In this document: positions 1 through 12,854 of the stretch, in pieces
Numbering within the stretch: the first letter of the stretch is position 1
Layout of the letters: each line of letters opens with the position of its first letter
Origin: Coniferiporia sulphurascens
Lineage: Eukaryota > Basidiomycota > Agaricomycetes > Hymenochaetales > Hymenochaetaceae
NCBI GenBank assembly: GCA_002794785.1
Contig: NBBA01000011.1
Coordinates: forward strand, 992,001-1,056,000
Length of the DNA stretch: 64,000 nt
Reading direction: 5' to 3'
Position numbers and translations under genes: made by a program
Notes under the pieces: model-generated
The model's input: only the letters and a program-made list of their open reading frames with translations
What the model was told of the DNA's origin: nothing
The model's database searches: none

Positions 1-914
1 TGGTAAAGGAGCTGCACGTATGGTCGGAATTGGATCATCCGTATATCCTCCCTTTCCACGGATTCTTCTTTGGAGATGACAAATTCCCTTCTCTGGTTTC
101 AATGTGGATGGAGGATGGTACTGTCCTTGCGTATCTTGAATCGGTCCCGGAATGCGACATTCAGCAAATGGTGAGCAGTGTTGCGTAGATAGTGCATTAC
201 CTTCACTCATTTCGCATCTGCATCAGGCACTGCGTATTGCGGAAGGGATTAACTATCTTCACAACAACGATATTATACATTGCAACATCAATCCTGTTAG
301 TGTCAATGCCAGACTTATCTAAATTTGATCCCTTATACCACCATAGTCGAGCATCCTAGTTTCTACTTCGGGTGAACCGCGTATTTGTGGGTTCGGTCTT
401 TCCCGCATGCATGGCATTTCAAGGACATCCGACATTGTCTTAGAAGAAAACGACGTTACAAGCAACGTTCGCTACATGTCATTTGAACTGTTTGGCCCGA
501 TGGATCTGCAGCCCGACATTTTCTCGAAGGCCTCCGATGTATGGGCATTTGGAATGATCGTTATTGTAAGTTGTCCACCGATGTCAGGGGCCACCAAGTG
601 CATGCTCAATTCTTTCTCGTAAAAAGGCATTGTTGACCAAGAAGGAACCGTACCCTCACATTAAGGGAGACGCTGAAGTTATGTTTGCTATCGTATCTGG
701 GGAACGTCCTCCTGTTCCTGATGGAAGTTCTGGTACACGGGAGCCTTATCAAAATTTGTGGCAGCTGTGTGTCCGTTGTTGGGCCTTATCGCCGTCTGCG
801 AGGCCTTCCATGTCCACCGTAGTCTTAGAACTCAGGGAGGTCTTACGCTCTCAAATGGTCCGGGAAGGCGTGGCTCCGCTTGAGAAGGACGGAGCATCGC
901 TATCAGAAGCCTAG
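1..914 (+). CDS. Protein kinase-like protein, probable pseudokinase (5' end outside window)
   Basis: Four exons read in one frame after removing introns at about 171-226, 296-346 and 566-626. The product begins inside the kinase N-lobe (VKELHVWSELDHPYILPFHG) and runs through the C-lobe to a stop at 912-914. C-lobe landmarks are clear: a YMSFELF segment in the APE position, SDVWAFGM for the subdomain IX Asp, and a CWALSPSARPSM box typical of tyrosine-kinase-like (TKL) families expanded in Agaricomycetes. The catalytic loop reads HCNINP where active kinases have HRDxKP or HGDIKP, so the catalytic Asp is Asn. The Mg-binding loop reads CGFGLS instead of DFGLS. Both essential Asp residues are therefore missing, which points to a pseudokinase with a scaffold or regulatory role. 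The VAIK lysine lies outside the window. Family call is confident; lack of activity is inferred from the residues. Confidence 0.85.
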
Positions 915-1754
915 TCTCCCGCAGCAGGTACGGCCGGAAGCCCACAAGGGTAGTGGCTGTAAGTGGATATTGGCATTTAGTGGATATAACAACTAGTAGG
1001 AGATATTGCTAGGGTCATTTAAGTAGCACCCACTTTACACCGAAATATGATCGCGCGTGGTATCATTGTAGCCGGTTACGCTCTTAGTTTAAAGAGACTT
1101 CAGGGACTCAGAACTCATTAGACCGGGTTCGGAGTCCGAGTCGACTATCACTGCATACCCTGTAAACCGTTTTCTTACTGCGACATGGCAGAAGCACCGG
1201 CATAAGGGGTAAGAAGATACGTTAGGATCGATCATAAGCACAGGAAGAGTACAGGTTTTATATCCCCCGGAATTACACACGACGTACGAGCTCTTGTGCC
1301 TGGGAACCTGAAGCACAATTGGTCCAAGATGGTTGAGTAAGCAGTTGATCGCCGCATTCGGACGCGCTTAGAAGCGCTCGTTTACGGAGTTCGAGGTCGT
1401 TTATTCCACCCTCTCTGTGTCGTCCCGGAAAAGTGCGTCAAATGCTATGAAAGTCCTCGAGGGGGGCAGTTCAAGCCTCAGTCTAGCCGGCGCAACGAAC
1501 CATAAGGACGATGGCGAACCTTGGCGATGCGCACTAACCCCGTATTCGCATTCTATTCTGCTGTTCCTCAGTGCTCGGCAAGGGACGTAGAGTTCGCGTG
1601 CATGTGCAAGGGCCGGTGCGTGTATGATATATCAGGGGAGCTAGCATAGACGCCCGGCTCCCGAGCACGCAAACTACTTAATCATCATGAATATCGACGA
1701 ATAGCTTCCGCGGTTCCCCCCTTGCTCTGTCTTTATCCAACACTGAGCCATACT
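915..1754. other. Intergenic region, nothing recognised
   Basis: About 840 bp between the kinase-like gene and the F-box gene. Short open frames on either strand have no family resemblance and no plausible exon structure. It presumably holds the 3' end of the first gene and the promoter of the second. Confidence 0.5.
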
Positions 1755-4020
1755 ATGCCCCCGCCCGCCCCCAGGGCCAAGCAGGCCGCGCCCTCCGCAA
1801 ACGCGAATCCAAACGCAAACGCGACAGCCAAAGCCCGCGCAGCATGCCGCAAACCCACGACGGCGGCGACGCGCGTAGCGCACGGGCGCACGCGTCGGCC
1901 AGGATGGATTATCGAGACGGACCCAGCGCGGTACGACCGCCGTGACCCCTTCGCGGCGTTCACAGCACTGCGCCGATTACTCGTCGCGCTCCCCGCAAGT
2001 CAGTTCCGTATGTCTCCAGACGAGCAGAAGCTCGCTGTGCACCTGCTCGGGGTCGTCGAGCCCGTGAGTACCCCCTTGCTACAGTCGCGGTTGCGTCGCC
2101 GCTGGTTGATCGTCGATCAATGGCTCAGTTCATCGGACCAACGCCCTCGCCTGCGAGGCGCACGCTCACACGGCAGCCCGTCGAGATCCTCGACCAGATC
2201 GCAGCGCACGTACCTGCGCCGCGCGACCTGCTCGCGCTCGCACTGACGTGTCGACGCATGCACGACGTTGTGTGCCCGCGGCACCTTGACTACCGCGTCG
2301 TTCGCTGCAAACTCAGCCGGCTCGCCGTATGGGCCCACCTCGCAAGCAGTCGCGCGCTCGCTGCACATGTGCGTCGCCTCGAGGTGCTCGATGAGCGCGC
2401 GTTGTCTGGGCGCGAACGCGTGCCTGGTGAGGTGCGCGCGGCGTCGGATACGGAGGTTGAGGAGAGTGGTGATGAGTTGGCGGTGCATGAGAGACAGGGG
2501 AGGCTGCTCTTAGCGGCACTGTCGAGGATGGTGGGCCTCGAGGTGTTCGTGTGGTCGTGCAACCATTCGCCGGTGTCGTTGTATAGTATCTGGCCGACGC
2601 TACTGAAGTGTCAGACGTTAAAGTCGGTCGAGATAAACGATAATCAAGTGTTTGGGTCCTCCCCCACCCCCGAGTCGGAGGAGGACACGCCAAGCACGAG
2701 CAGACGGAGGGCAATAGTACGTTCCTTTGATTACTTCGCTTTGTCTTTCCCATTGCTTATCGTCGCGTACGTAGCTACCGCGTCTATCCTCCGTAGCAGT
2801 GCGTTCCTTCAAAAAGGGATTCGGACAGAACAAAACCCTCGAGCTGACGCGCGTCACCGACATGCTGCACCACTGCCCCAACCTAGAAGTCAGTCCCCCC
2901 TCTCCTCTTTGGGGTCTACGCAATGCTGACCTCCGCTGAAGGAGCTCGATATCCAATACAACGGCCAAGCAGGGCCAGGATCACCGCAAGCAGATGATTT
3001 CTTCCTGTACGGCCGCTGGCCAGGCCTACGCACACTCGCGCTAACCCACCTGTCGTGCTCCATCGACGGCGCAGACGCGGTCTCCGCATTCCTATCCGCA
3101 CACCCGAACATCGAAGTATTGCACCTCGACGTCGGCCCCCGCGCGAGCGTTACAGCGACCGCGGCGGCGCTGGCACTCGCGCCACCGGGCACGCTGCCGC
3201 GTTTGCGTGAGCTGCGATGCACAAAGGAGCTGGCATGCGCGATCATGGCGTGTCCTTCTGCTGGAGATGGGAATACTCGTCCACTGGAGACGGTGAAGGG
3301 CGTGGCGCTTACGGGTGGGGTACGCGACCAGCCGTTCTTCGAGGCGCTGCGTGGGTATGCGATCCGCCGCGTCGAGTTGGCGGGGTATGGCGAGTTTGAG
3401 GATGTGAAGAGGTTGGTTGCGTGCGTGCCGAAAGTGGTGTGGCTTGATGTTGGTAAGAAGGGGTGCGGCGGTGGTGTCAGCGCGGGTGCGGCGGGAACGG
3501 CGGTGGGGGCGGGGCATAAAGGTCCGGTAGCGATCTCGAGCGTCGTACGTGTTCTCTTCTTTTCGTTTATGAAGGGAGAGGGACGTGCTGAGAATTGGTT
3601 TCTTTTTTTCTTCCCGCGTCGTGCTGGAAATAGGTGGACTGGGCGGACTTGCTAACGCAACTGCCCGAGCTGGCAGTGTTCCACGGCGTGCGATTCTTCT
3701 ACGAGGTCTCAGACAGCGCTGCGTCATCGTCTTCCTCCTCCTTCGTCGGCTCCAGCTCAAATTTCACCTTTTCCTCCGGCCCAACGTCCTCAACATTATC
3801 CTCCGCCTCAGCGTCGACCTCTACATCAGCGATGTCGATATCAGACCGCTCGCGAGTGCGGAAGAACGACGAGGTAGCGTCGGTGCTGGCATGGAAGTGT
3901 CCGGGGCTGCGCAGGCTGGACCACTGGGACGAGCATGCGGGGAAGGTTGTTGTGCTTGTGAAGGACGCGGAGAAGGGCGGGGAGAAGGTGAGGTGGGAGG
4001 TGAGGCGGGTCAAGACGTAG
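1755..4020 (+). CDS. F-box domain protein
   Basis: Five exons in a consistent frame. Exon 1 begins at the ATG at 1755; the in-frame stretch upstream has no ATG. Intron 1 is 2064-2128; others lie at about 2718-2800, 2889-2940 and 3544-3632. The N-terminus is Ala/Pro-rich and low complexity. An F-box follows at about residue 110-155 (LTRQPVEILDQIAAHVP and LALALTCRRMHDVV), the Skp1-binding module of SCF ubiquitin ligases. The rest is a Leu-rich body (LRTLALTHLSCS, VVWLDVG) resembling the irregular LRR-like tails of Agaricomycete F-box proteins, ending in a Ser-rich and Glu-rich stretch. The substrate cannot be guessed. Such proteins form large expanded families in mushrooms. Confidence 0.8.
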
Positions 4021-4405
4021 ATGTGAGTGGGTGTAGGCGTGTTATGCATGCGTGTTGGTGTTGCTGGGAAAAGGACTCGTGTCTGTTTTTCTGCTTTTAT
4101 ACCTTTTTTTGTGGTGGGGTACTTTGACTTTGGACGTCTAGGGGACCCTGGCTTGTACGAAATATAAAACATACTTATTTGTGCTGCAGCCAGTCTTTAA
4201 AAGTCAGTCTTGCGTCCTGTGTTTTTTCTCTCTTTCACCATGCATGGTGTGTACCCGTGGTTAATTATACACGCGTACCTGAACCGTCAGTGCCGATCTC
4301 GTCGATCCCACCCATACGTGTCCATGTGCAGCGCCGATAAGGCAACGCCCATTTAGTGCTCAAGTCGAAGTTGCCCTTTTGCCACCCCCTGCGCCGCAGC
4401 CAGCC
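4021..4405. other. Intergenic region
   Basis: About 385 bp between the F-box stop and the hydrolase start. It includes a T-rich stretch just after the F-box gene, plausible as a 3' UTR. No gene is seen. Confidence 0.5.
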
Positions 4406-7134
4406 ATGTCTGCACACCCCGGAGGAAAGCAAGGCTTTACCGAGAAAGCACCGTTCGAGTCGAGTAGCGTCCATGAGGTCGGCAACGGCTCATCCAGGAC
4501 GGGGAAGAAGCCGAAGTCGAAACCAAGGCTCTTTAAGCTCCTTCGCGCGGCCGTGTGCTGCGTCGTCGGCCTGCACTTCGTGCACCACGCCGCGACGTCC
4601 TTGCCGTGGCCCTCGCGCACGTCGACCGATGCGGGAAGCGCCAGCGTCGGCACTGTACGGTGGTTCGCGTGCGACGCGTACGGCCTGGTAGACGCAGGGC
4701 CAAACGTGGACTGTGGCTCGATAGTGTACGTCATCGCCATAACTTGTTGCATTGAATGCAATTAATATTGCTGACGAATCAATATCAATATGTAATGTTT
4801 CCAATAGCGTCCCACTCGACTACTTCAATGCGAGCGTCGGCGTGGGTACGCTTGCTCTCGCGCGCCTCGGCGCGTCGGCCACCCCGAAGAAGGGTACGGT
4901 GTTCGTCAACCCGGGTACGTGTACCTTGTTTTCTTGTTTGAATTTCCCTCGCCGCAGTTACTGATACCCTCCGGTTGTCTAGGAGGACCAGGCGGCTCGG
5001 GCGTGTCGCTGATCGCGCGGAGAGGGGCGCAGCTCGCTGAGCTCATCGGACCGCACTACGATATCGTCGGGTTCGACCCGCGCGGGATCGGCGCAACGAC
5101 GTGCGTATTTATCTCCTCCCCTTTCTCTTATCCACCCTACTTACCCTCGACCAGCCCGAAAGTGCAATGCTTCCCCAGCCCGGCGCACCAACAATATTTC
5201 GTCGCAAACACCGTCTTCGAGAAGGGCTTCACCGTATCCTCGAACCTCTCTGACGCGCGTACGCGCGCACACCTCGTCGAACAGTACCGTGAGTTCCTTG
5301 CGTTGAAACGTACGCAGGCTACGCTGTGCGCGCAGAACGTGGGTGAGCAGTTGAGGTATATGGGCACGGCGACGGTGGTAAGGGATATTGATTTTATGGC
5401 GACCGTGTTTGATGGCGAGGACGCGTTGATGTGAGTTGTGGTTTCCGTTTCTGTTTCTTTTTTTGCAAGGTTTGTGGAGTATTGATTTTTCAAATGCGTA
5501 TAGAAATTACTGGGGCGGATCTTACGGGAGCATCCTAGGAGCGTATTTGGTGAACATGTACGTGCGGTAGATCTGAAAATTAAAGATCCCCGGTTGGGAC
5601 TACGTGCGCTAACTCGTTTAAACTCCAGGTTCCCCGATCGCGTCGGGAGGATCGCTATTGACGGCATCGCGAACCCCGTGCTATGGGCAGGTAATCTCTA
5701 AACCCGCACTAGACGAAATGAACCCTTATTCTAACGTTTGTCTAGCCGAACCATCACAGTACTGGCACAGGGACTGGATCGCATCAGCCGAAGATACTTA
5801 CGGCATGTTTTTATCAGACTGCTCGGAGGTATATATCGGATTCCCTGTTAAGGGTTGAAGATAGAAGAAAGGGCTGAAGTTCGTTCGTGATATTTTGTAG
5901 GCCGGGCCTAACTCTTGTCCCCTTGCACACTTCGAGAACGAAGACCCGAAAGAGATCGGAGCGCGTATTGATGAGTTCCTCGACGAGCTCCACGAAACTC
6001 CTCTGGCCGTCCCGAACGCGCGCCGTCCTGGCTTCCTCACTGCAGGCGGCATACGAGGTAAGAGGATCACGCTCATTGGCATACTCAAGGATTCATAAGG
6101 ACTTTAATATCCGGTTCCCCCTTCCATTAGCATTACTCCTCATCTTCATGGAACAACCGCGCACATGGCCACACGCATCTATCATCCTCGCAGAGGCGAT
6201 GGCAGGCGACGGTTCCGGGCTGCTCGACACCCTGCTCCCGCCGTACGTCCCTGACCCACCGCCTGCGGACGCCCCGTCAAAGGATCTCGAGCGGCTCGCC
6301 GTGACGTGCCTCGACTCGCCCCCGCCTGCGGATATAGACTCAGACGCGGATGCGTTCCCCACGCCGGAGCGGCTAGCGGACATCGGACTGGCGACGATTG
6401 CGGAGGTGTCGCCTCATTTTGGTATGAGCGTGAGTATCAGTGAGCCGGATGGAGGGTGCCAGTTCTGGCCTGTGAAAGGCCCGGAGAGGTTTACGGGCCC
6501 GTGGAACCATACGTTGAGGAACCCGATACTTATTGTTAGCAATACGGTGAGCATATTTTTTTCTTTTCTTTTCCTGTTGTTCTTTGTGCCTCAAGTCATA
6601 GTGTCTTCATTGAGACTGATTACTGTACTTCATTGTAGGCGGACCCGTGAGTACCAGATCCCCCATGCGCTGATAGCTATGTAGCTTAGCTGTGTGTGTA
6701 ACACTCCAACAGGGTCACCCCCATTGCAAGCGGACGGCTCGTCAATTCCCTCCTGAGTAACTCCTCGCGGCTCCTCATCCAGAATTCCCCTGGCGTAAGC
6801 AATACATCCTCCTCCTTTATAAAATACAGCATCCAATGAGTCCTGTCCACTGACTATCGTCTATCGACCTTTCTTTTTATTGCTCTAAATGCAGCACTGC
6901 TCGCTCAGCCTCACGTCACTCTGCACAATTAAAGCGTACCGCGCGTTCTTCACGAACGGTACCCTCTCGCCGAACGAGTCCGTATGCGAGGTAGACGAGG
7001 CGTCCTTCCCAATCAGCGAAGAGATATCGATTCTCGGAGAAGAGGACAGGAGGCTCCTGGAGAGCGCGCGCGAACTTGGGCAGTGGATGGCTTCTGAGAA
7101 GCTGAGAGGTATGTTTGGTGGTGGTCAGTATTAG
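4406..7134 (+). CDS. Alpha/beta hydrolase with TAP-like C-terminus (tripeptidyl aminopeptidase type), membrane anchored
   Basis: A gene of about ten short exons. The first ATG in frame is at 4406. The N-terminus is basic (TGKKPKSKPRLFKLL) followed by a hydrophobic stretch at about residues 50-65, suggesting a signal anchor. The fold is shown by the oxyanion region GPGGSGVSL, the strand-turn YDIVGFDPRGIG, the nucleophile elbow GGSYGS (GxSxG, about 5517-5535), the acid in ADPVTPIASG (about 6640-6730) and a catalytic His in the last exon (HCSLS, about 6897). This is the order of serine hydrolases in the S33/TAP family, which remove N-terminal peptides or act as carboxylesterases. The C-terminal part matches the TAP-like domain. 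Exact substrate is unknown. Confidence 0.85.
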
Positions 7135-7560
7135 TGCTGAGTGCTTGGTATCGGGCGGTGATTGGGTTTTTTGTGAGGCAGGGATCTACGGGTGACTATC
7201 TTTTCTTTCCTTTTTCTTTTCCTACGGGTTCAAGATGTTTCCTGGCACCTGCCGCCTCTTTTTTTCTCCAAATTCCATTGAATGGACCGAGTGAAAAATG
7301 TATGTTTGACTACTAGTACTGCTGAGAAACAAACTGAAATGCGAATATGGAATGTAGTGAATAATGCGAGTGGAGCGTAAATATTAATGTTCGATCCAAG
7401 GGGCTGTTCTAGTCGGGTAGATTGTAGATTGAGTTTTGTAGTGCAGGCGGTTGATATACAGATAAGTAAACTGCGTGATTGTAAAATAAGTAGTTAATTT
7501 TAGTGAAGGGACCAGATCCATGGAGGGAAAAAAATGGAAAGAACATATCCAATCAATAGC
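7135..7560. other. Intergenic region between convergent genes
   Basis: About 425 bp between two gene 3' ends (hydrolase on plus, TRL1 on minus). It is AT-rich after 7300, consistent with terminator and polyadenylation sequence. No gene is seen. Confidence 0.5.
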
Positions 7561-10155
7561 TTATGACATTCCCTTTATCATCCCCTTCACCGGAATACCC
7601 CTGAACGGGATCGCCATTATACCGTCCTTCGACTCTCCCGACTTCCACTTCTTGACCATCACGCCCGCCTCAACCGCGTTGATAATATGCTCCTTCGTGC
7701 CGACAGTAATATGCAGCGCCTCCGTCCGCCGCTCCGACTTCGCCATCGCGTCCGCCAGCTTGACCGCCTCAGCGCTCGTATCCTCCCCAGGGTCCACCGC
7801 CGCACGGAAACTGTGCACCGTAACCGCCATCAAGCGTCCATCGCACAACAGCTCGCCCAGATCCGCCTCGAACATCGGCGGCGGGGGCGAAGTCTGCGCT
7901 GCCAGACTCTCGCAGCGCGTCCATAGGACCTCCTCCTCAGCCTGCTCCTTCTCGTGCACGAGCGTGACGTGCGGCGCGGTCATGAAGATACGCTTCTTCG
8001 CGTCGAGCATGCGCCAGAAGCGCAGCATCTCCGCTGGCGCGTCGTGCTCCGTCAGCCGGTCCTCGATTGCTGTGCGTATATGCGCCTCAGGGAGTAGTGC
8101 ATAGTAGCGTATTTTCCCGCGCGGCGGCGGCGTCTTCTTCGACGGGTGTTTCGGCAGAACGGGCGCGTACTCGCGCGCAGCGGCGAGTGCACACCCTACC
8201 TCCTCCGCGGAGGGTTTCGGTACTCCGAGTAAGCGCACACACGCGTCGACGGCAGTGTCGAGGTTGCGCTCGAGGTCGTCCTCGATGTCCATCTCCACTA
8301 CTTCGTCGACCTCGCTGTCCGCGAGCTCATCGGCCTGACGAATGAACATCCAGATGACCTGCTCGTACTGCCGCGCGTCGTCCGCGCGCAGCGACTGGTG
8401 GTTGTCCCCGCGCCCTAGTACACGGTCGCTGCAGATGCGGTGCACCATCGCGGGCGGCTTGTCGAGCGTCCACTTGAGCGCTAAGAGCTGAACGGGCAGA
8501 GAACGCTCCTCGGCAGCTTGGCGCAGGCCCGATCGGTGCTGCTGTAGGTGGTTGTTCCTACAATTATATTGCGAAGGTGAGTATGGGTAAGTGCAACGTT
8601 GGCTGTATGCACATACTTGTCTGCGATCACCACGTCATGCTTTTCCAGTGCATCTGCAACGCGCTTGAGGAACTCAGGCGCCGGTTTTTTCGCGTAGACA
8701 TCGTCGCTCTGAACATGCCCAAACCCGAACAAGTGCTTTAGTGCAACAGCGACGGTCGTCTTCCCGCACCCCGGAACCGCGATCGGTACAATGATCGTCT
8801 TCTTCTTCGGTCCTTTTCTCTTCTCCTTTTTGACATCCAACGACGCCAGTGCGCCCGCAAGCTCGTCCACCTCCGTCGTGTCGACCTTCCTCTCTCGCAT
8901 CCATTTCAAGAAGCGTTCGCGTGTCGCGATGATACCTTTTCCTTTATTGAAGCCCTCAAACTGCTCGCGGTCGCGTGCAATCTCGCCGCGCACCCACCGA
9001 AGGTAGAGCTCCGACTCAGGCCGACGGAGCTTTGACTTGGGGATGGAGACGTCTTGGAGGGGGCCCTTCGCGGACAGCAGCTTCTTCGTAATCTCGCGCC
9101 AATCGCGGTACGTCATGTAGGGCTCATCGTACTTGACCTTGAAGAAAAACGACGAGCCTGGCGGGTACGGCGGTGCGTCTCGTTCTTTCGAGGAAAACCC
9201 CTGGGCGACGTGGCAGCGGACGACAAAGCCCTCGATCTCTTCGCCGTTCCATTTGCCTTTTGCTGCAACTTCGTCCGAAAAAGCGCGGACTTCCGCAATG
9301 GTATTTACGATATGGTAAGGTGTCTCGATCAACCCCCATTCGCGCGCGAACGCAGCGACGTCTTCAGAGGGGAGGGTGTTGAATGCGCTAGTTGAGTCGT
9401 TAATACCGTGCAGATGAAGCCCTGTCTTCTCGGAGCTGTATGGCAAGACGTGTTCTTCGAACGAGTCATCACAAAGCTATCCCCCAGAATCAGTATCAAG
9501 ACGGATAAACGGAAGTAATGCACAATTACCTCCGCTACTGCAGTCCAGTTGTTGTCCCATAATACCTGCGCAAGCTGCTCTGTCGTCTTCCCTTTACCTT
9601 CGAGATGTTTGAGCAGCCACTTCTCGCCCATCTGCGCATGACTGGTATCTACGCCGTTGATCGGACCAAGGGAGTGTTTGGAGGTTATAAGCAGTTTTGT
9701 CGGCGAAAGGGGCGCGATGAAAATAATGCATCCATTTGACTTCAAGGTCGTCACGTATGGCGCAGAAGTGTACTTCTCCAAAGTTTCCCACTATTGCACA
9801 TCAGTAAAAGCACTCTATAAAATATAGGACATCTTACAGTAGTCCACGGCACCTCCCCGATGTTAAAAAACTTGTCGTATCCGCGTGCCACAATCCGATG
9901 CATCCCTTTCTCGTCTCCCTCCTGACTCTCCGCATCCTCAGAAGCCCAGGTAGTAAACAGCCCGCGAGCAAGCGTCGGAAACGGCGACGGAACAACGTAG
10001 TACTTGAATTCAGACATTTTCCAACTACGCACCGTCACTGCGGGGTCCGCAGGCGCCTCGTACGTCGACGACCTAACGATGGCCTTGGGGGCCTTCGAGA
10101 GCCGCATGAGCTCGCCGATGAGCTTGTGGTCTGCATCTACGAGCTGGGGCGCCAT
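7561..10155 (-). CDS. TRL1: tRNA ligase, three-domain fungal type
   Basis: Joins tRNA exon halves after intron removal and, in fungi, ligates HAC1-type mRNA in the unfolded protein response. Four exons; introns at about 9791-9837, 9477-9529 and 8558-8616 (minus strand). The N-terminal adenylyltransferase domain carries the nucleotidyl Lys motif LKSNGC, with the conserved AVAELCDDSFEEHVL further on. The middle kinase domain has the P-loop PGCGKTT. The C-terminal cyclic phosphodiesterase has two HxT motifs (PHVTLVH and LHITVGT), the 2H fold signature. All three activities therefore look intact. I take the ATG at 10155 (MAPQLVDADHK) as start because conserved sequence begins there. An in-frame upstream ATG at 10272 would add 39 residues resembling a presequence (see findings). 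Confidence 0.93.
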
Positions 10156-10272
10156 CTTTCCCGCCGCTGTTGATAACTTTCGTGAAACTGGAGCGGAAGG
10201 TATAAATGCAGATCGAATGAAAGTGCGCAGGCCGGCGCAACCGCTGCCAATGACTCCCAGTCGGAAGCACAC

Positions 10273-10729
10273 CGCCAGGGTGACTCACTCAAGCAAGCCT
10301 TGTAGCTCAGTCACGTAGCAATCGATAGAGACCTTCGGCCACACAACCAGGAGCGGAAGCACACTCGAGCGGAATCTGTGGTGCAAGTACTATGGCTCGT
10401 AGCAAACGCGTAAGGACAACTTTTCATCTTAAGCAGTCAATATATTACGACCAGATCGAGGTCGTGCTTAGTAATAAGTCAAGGAATATACTCGGCCCCG
10501 CCAGCATGCTTGAATCCATAATGTAATTGCAATAGAGTTCCGTTGTTTAAGAATTAAAAGAACATACAAAACTACGAAACAGCTGCAAAAACTCAGAACG
10601 TACTGTACAAAGAACCATGCGCGTAGACGGAGCAAAGGAAATATGATAATAAACAGCCAAGATCAGTCAACCAAGCCAGTCGACTCATCCGCCGAGTCAA
10701 GCAGACTGTGTAAGAGTCAGTCATCTGAT
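10273..10729. other. Intergenic region
   Basis: About 455 bp between the TRL1 5' side and the ATG18 3' end, both on the minus strand. AT-rich, no coding signal; presumably the TRL1 promoter and ATG18 terminator. Confidence 0.5.
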
Positions 10730-12319
10730 TTAATTGAGGACTTTGTTCACGGACCTATATTGCTTCATAAGGGAACACTCTCCGCCATTCTCAAGATCAA
10801 TGTTGTATGAGTAAAAATAGCCTTCTGAAGAGATGACCATAACTTGGGGCATGGTTCTACGACGCACCAGTTAGCTTCGTCCAATGACCCGAAACGGAAA
10901 CAGCTCACCCGCTCAATGCAACAACACATCGTGCTCCGCTAACAGGCAGCTTCAAAAACGCAAAGTCCCGATGAGGCTCCCACATTTCCGTCAGAGTATT
11001 CGGAAGGTAGCCGCCAACGGAAGAAGTAATATTCTTCGTTAACTTCATCGATCGTCGACGCAGAACTTGTCTGAGAAAACTATTAGTCCCAGACGCGCGC
11101 AGAATTGAAATAAAATACGTACGAAACACCCCCGCTCTTCTTCTTCCCGTCGATGTACGCCTCGTATCCGCCCTCCATCCCCTGGGAACCCTCCCGGCTG
11201 TCTATTGACGGTGATGGACTAAGTGGCGGCGCCTTTCCGTTTGGTGACGCGCTAGGGGGTTTCTGCGTTCCAAGCTTGAATATGTGCACCGTGTCGTGTG
11301 CCGAGCTGACTGCCAACAACGTCGACATTACATTGAAGTTCATAGAATATATCCGTGCTTCACGCGTCCCACGTCGAAACTGATATAGCTTTTCCGATCC
11401 CGGAATGCTCCATACGCGAATAACGGTACCCTTGTCAGACGCCGTCGCAAGCATAGTTCCGGTCGAGTTGATAGATAGGAAGGAGATTGGCGCCTTGTGT
11501 GCCTGAATAACATTCGCCACGGTCAGTGTACGCGTCGAGAACAGGATTACGTCTCCGGATTGCTGCGTAGTCGAGGGCGGTTGCGCGGCGGCTGCAGGCT
11601 GCTGAGATAGCGGAGATGTTGGTGAGGGAACGGGGGAGGGGTATGCCAAGTACGAAGAGTCGGCGGAAGGTGATAAAGCGCAAACGGCTATTCAACCATA
11701 CAGGACTGAACGCCACATGAAATGGCATAGCACACACCTTCTGGGTTCGGAGTTGTCTCTATGACGTGCATAAGACGCATATTCGATATATCGTAGATGT
11801 AAATTTCATTCTCCAGCACCACAACCAAGGTCTTCCGGTTGAGCTTCACCGCAAGTATGGATGATGGGAACAGGAGTTCACAAATCATCGATTGTCGCTG
11901 AAGGGTATAAAGGTTCAGCTCGGATGACAGTAGACAAACAAAGAACCTTCTGACACCTTCGTGTTCACAATCTGTAACTTGCGCGGACTCGACTGAGGCT
12001 GGTCTGCAGCGCCGACGAGCGCTATAAGCGACGTGCAAAAGAGCATCTCCACAGTCCCCCGCGCGCCATCGTCTGAAAGACATCAGGTCATACACGTTTA
12101 CGCGCAAGACAAAATACACACTCATGGTATACACCCTGCCGAACGGGTCGCAGTTGGTGATACTGTAGCCCTTCTTAGTCCCAACGGAGATACACCTAGT
12201 CAGCGAACCGTTAGAACCTCGTTTTTGGCTGTAATTGACTATGTAGAAGCTTACGAGAAGTCCTGGTTGAAATTTGCGAACAGCATGTTCGCGTTGGTGC
12301 GCTCAGCGTGTGGCAACAT
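10730..12319 (-). CDS. ATG18: Autophagy PROPPIN Atg18 (WD40, phosphoinositide binding)
   Basis: Beta-propeller protein that binds PI3P and PI(3,5)P2 on autophagosomal and vacuolar membranes. Seven exons with good frame continuity. The start at 12319 gives MLPHAERTN followed by [19 protein letters not shown], the usual PROPPIN beginning. The lipid-binding motif FRRGT is present ([14 protein letters not shown], about 11370). Also visible are [34 protein letters not shown] spliced across a 50-nt intron, and the C-terminal [20 protein letters not shown] followed by [10 protein letters not shown], highly typical of Atg18. A Pro/Ser-rich loop sits between blades 3 and 4 and another follows the FRRG region. 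The stop is at 10730-10732. The neighbouring genes are unrelated in function. Confidence 0.93.
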
Positions 12320-12854
12320 CGTCAACGTCGTGAACGAACGGGCAAACCCGACGGGCGGTCGGTTACGAGGACTCGCGCACGGATGCCCTAATTAAGAAAG
12401 GGTGCCGTGTACCGTGACAAATTGAACCTACGCCAAATTGAGCATGGTATCAGTGTATTCCAGCACCCAATAATTTCGATGGCGTAATTTGATCAATTCA
12501 TTGTCCGTGGCAATAACAGTTACTGGGACCTGAATGAAGTTCCTGAACCAACTTGACTTGCTAAGATTTCAAACTCCGTGTAGATGAGCGTCACGTAAAA
12601 TGCACAAGAGTCTCTATTTTATTGTCTTACACAAATAGATAGGAATACTACAGTATGGACCATATACTGTACTGTACATTGCAGGCGCTTTCTTTCTTGG
12701 AACTCCGTTATGCTAAAAATGAAGCCCCTTCATCCTCGCCGAGATGACATGTTAAAAATATTATCAGTCGCGACATAGAGGGGACCGTCGGCAGCCCTAA
12801 ATGATTAAATATTCATTAGGTGTGGGATATACAGTACGAATGTTTAGTATGAAT
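12320..12854. other. Intergenic region
   Basis: About 535 bp between ATG18 and the Zn2Cys6 gene, both minus strand. AT-rich around 12600-12800. No coding exon recognised; it should contain the ATG18 promoter. Confidence 0.5.

Noticed and set aside
8674..9395. Antisense open frames across TRL1
   Set aside because: They are shadows of a high-GC coding strand; the minus strand carries the complete tRNA ligase motifs.
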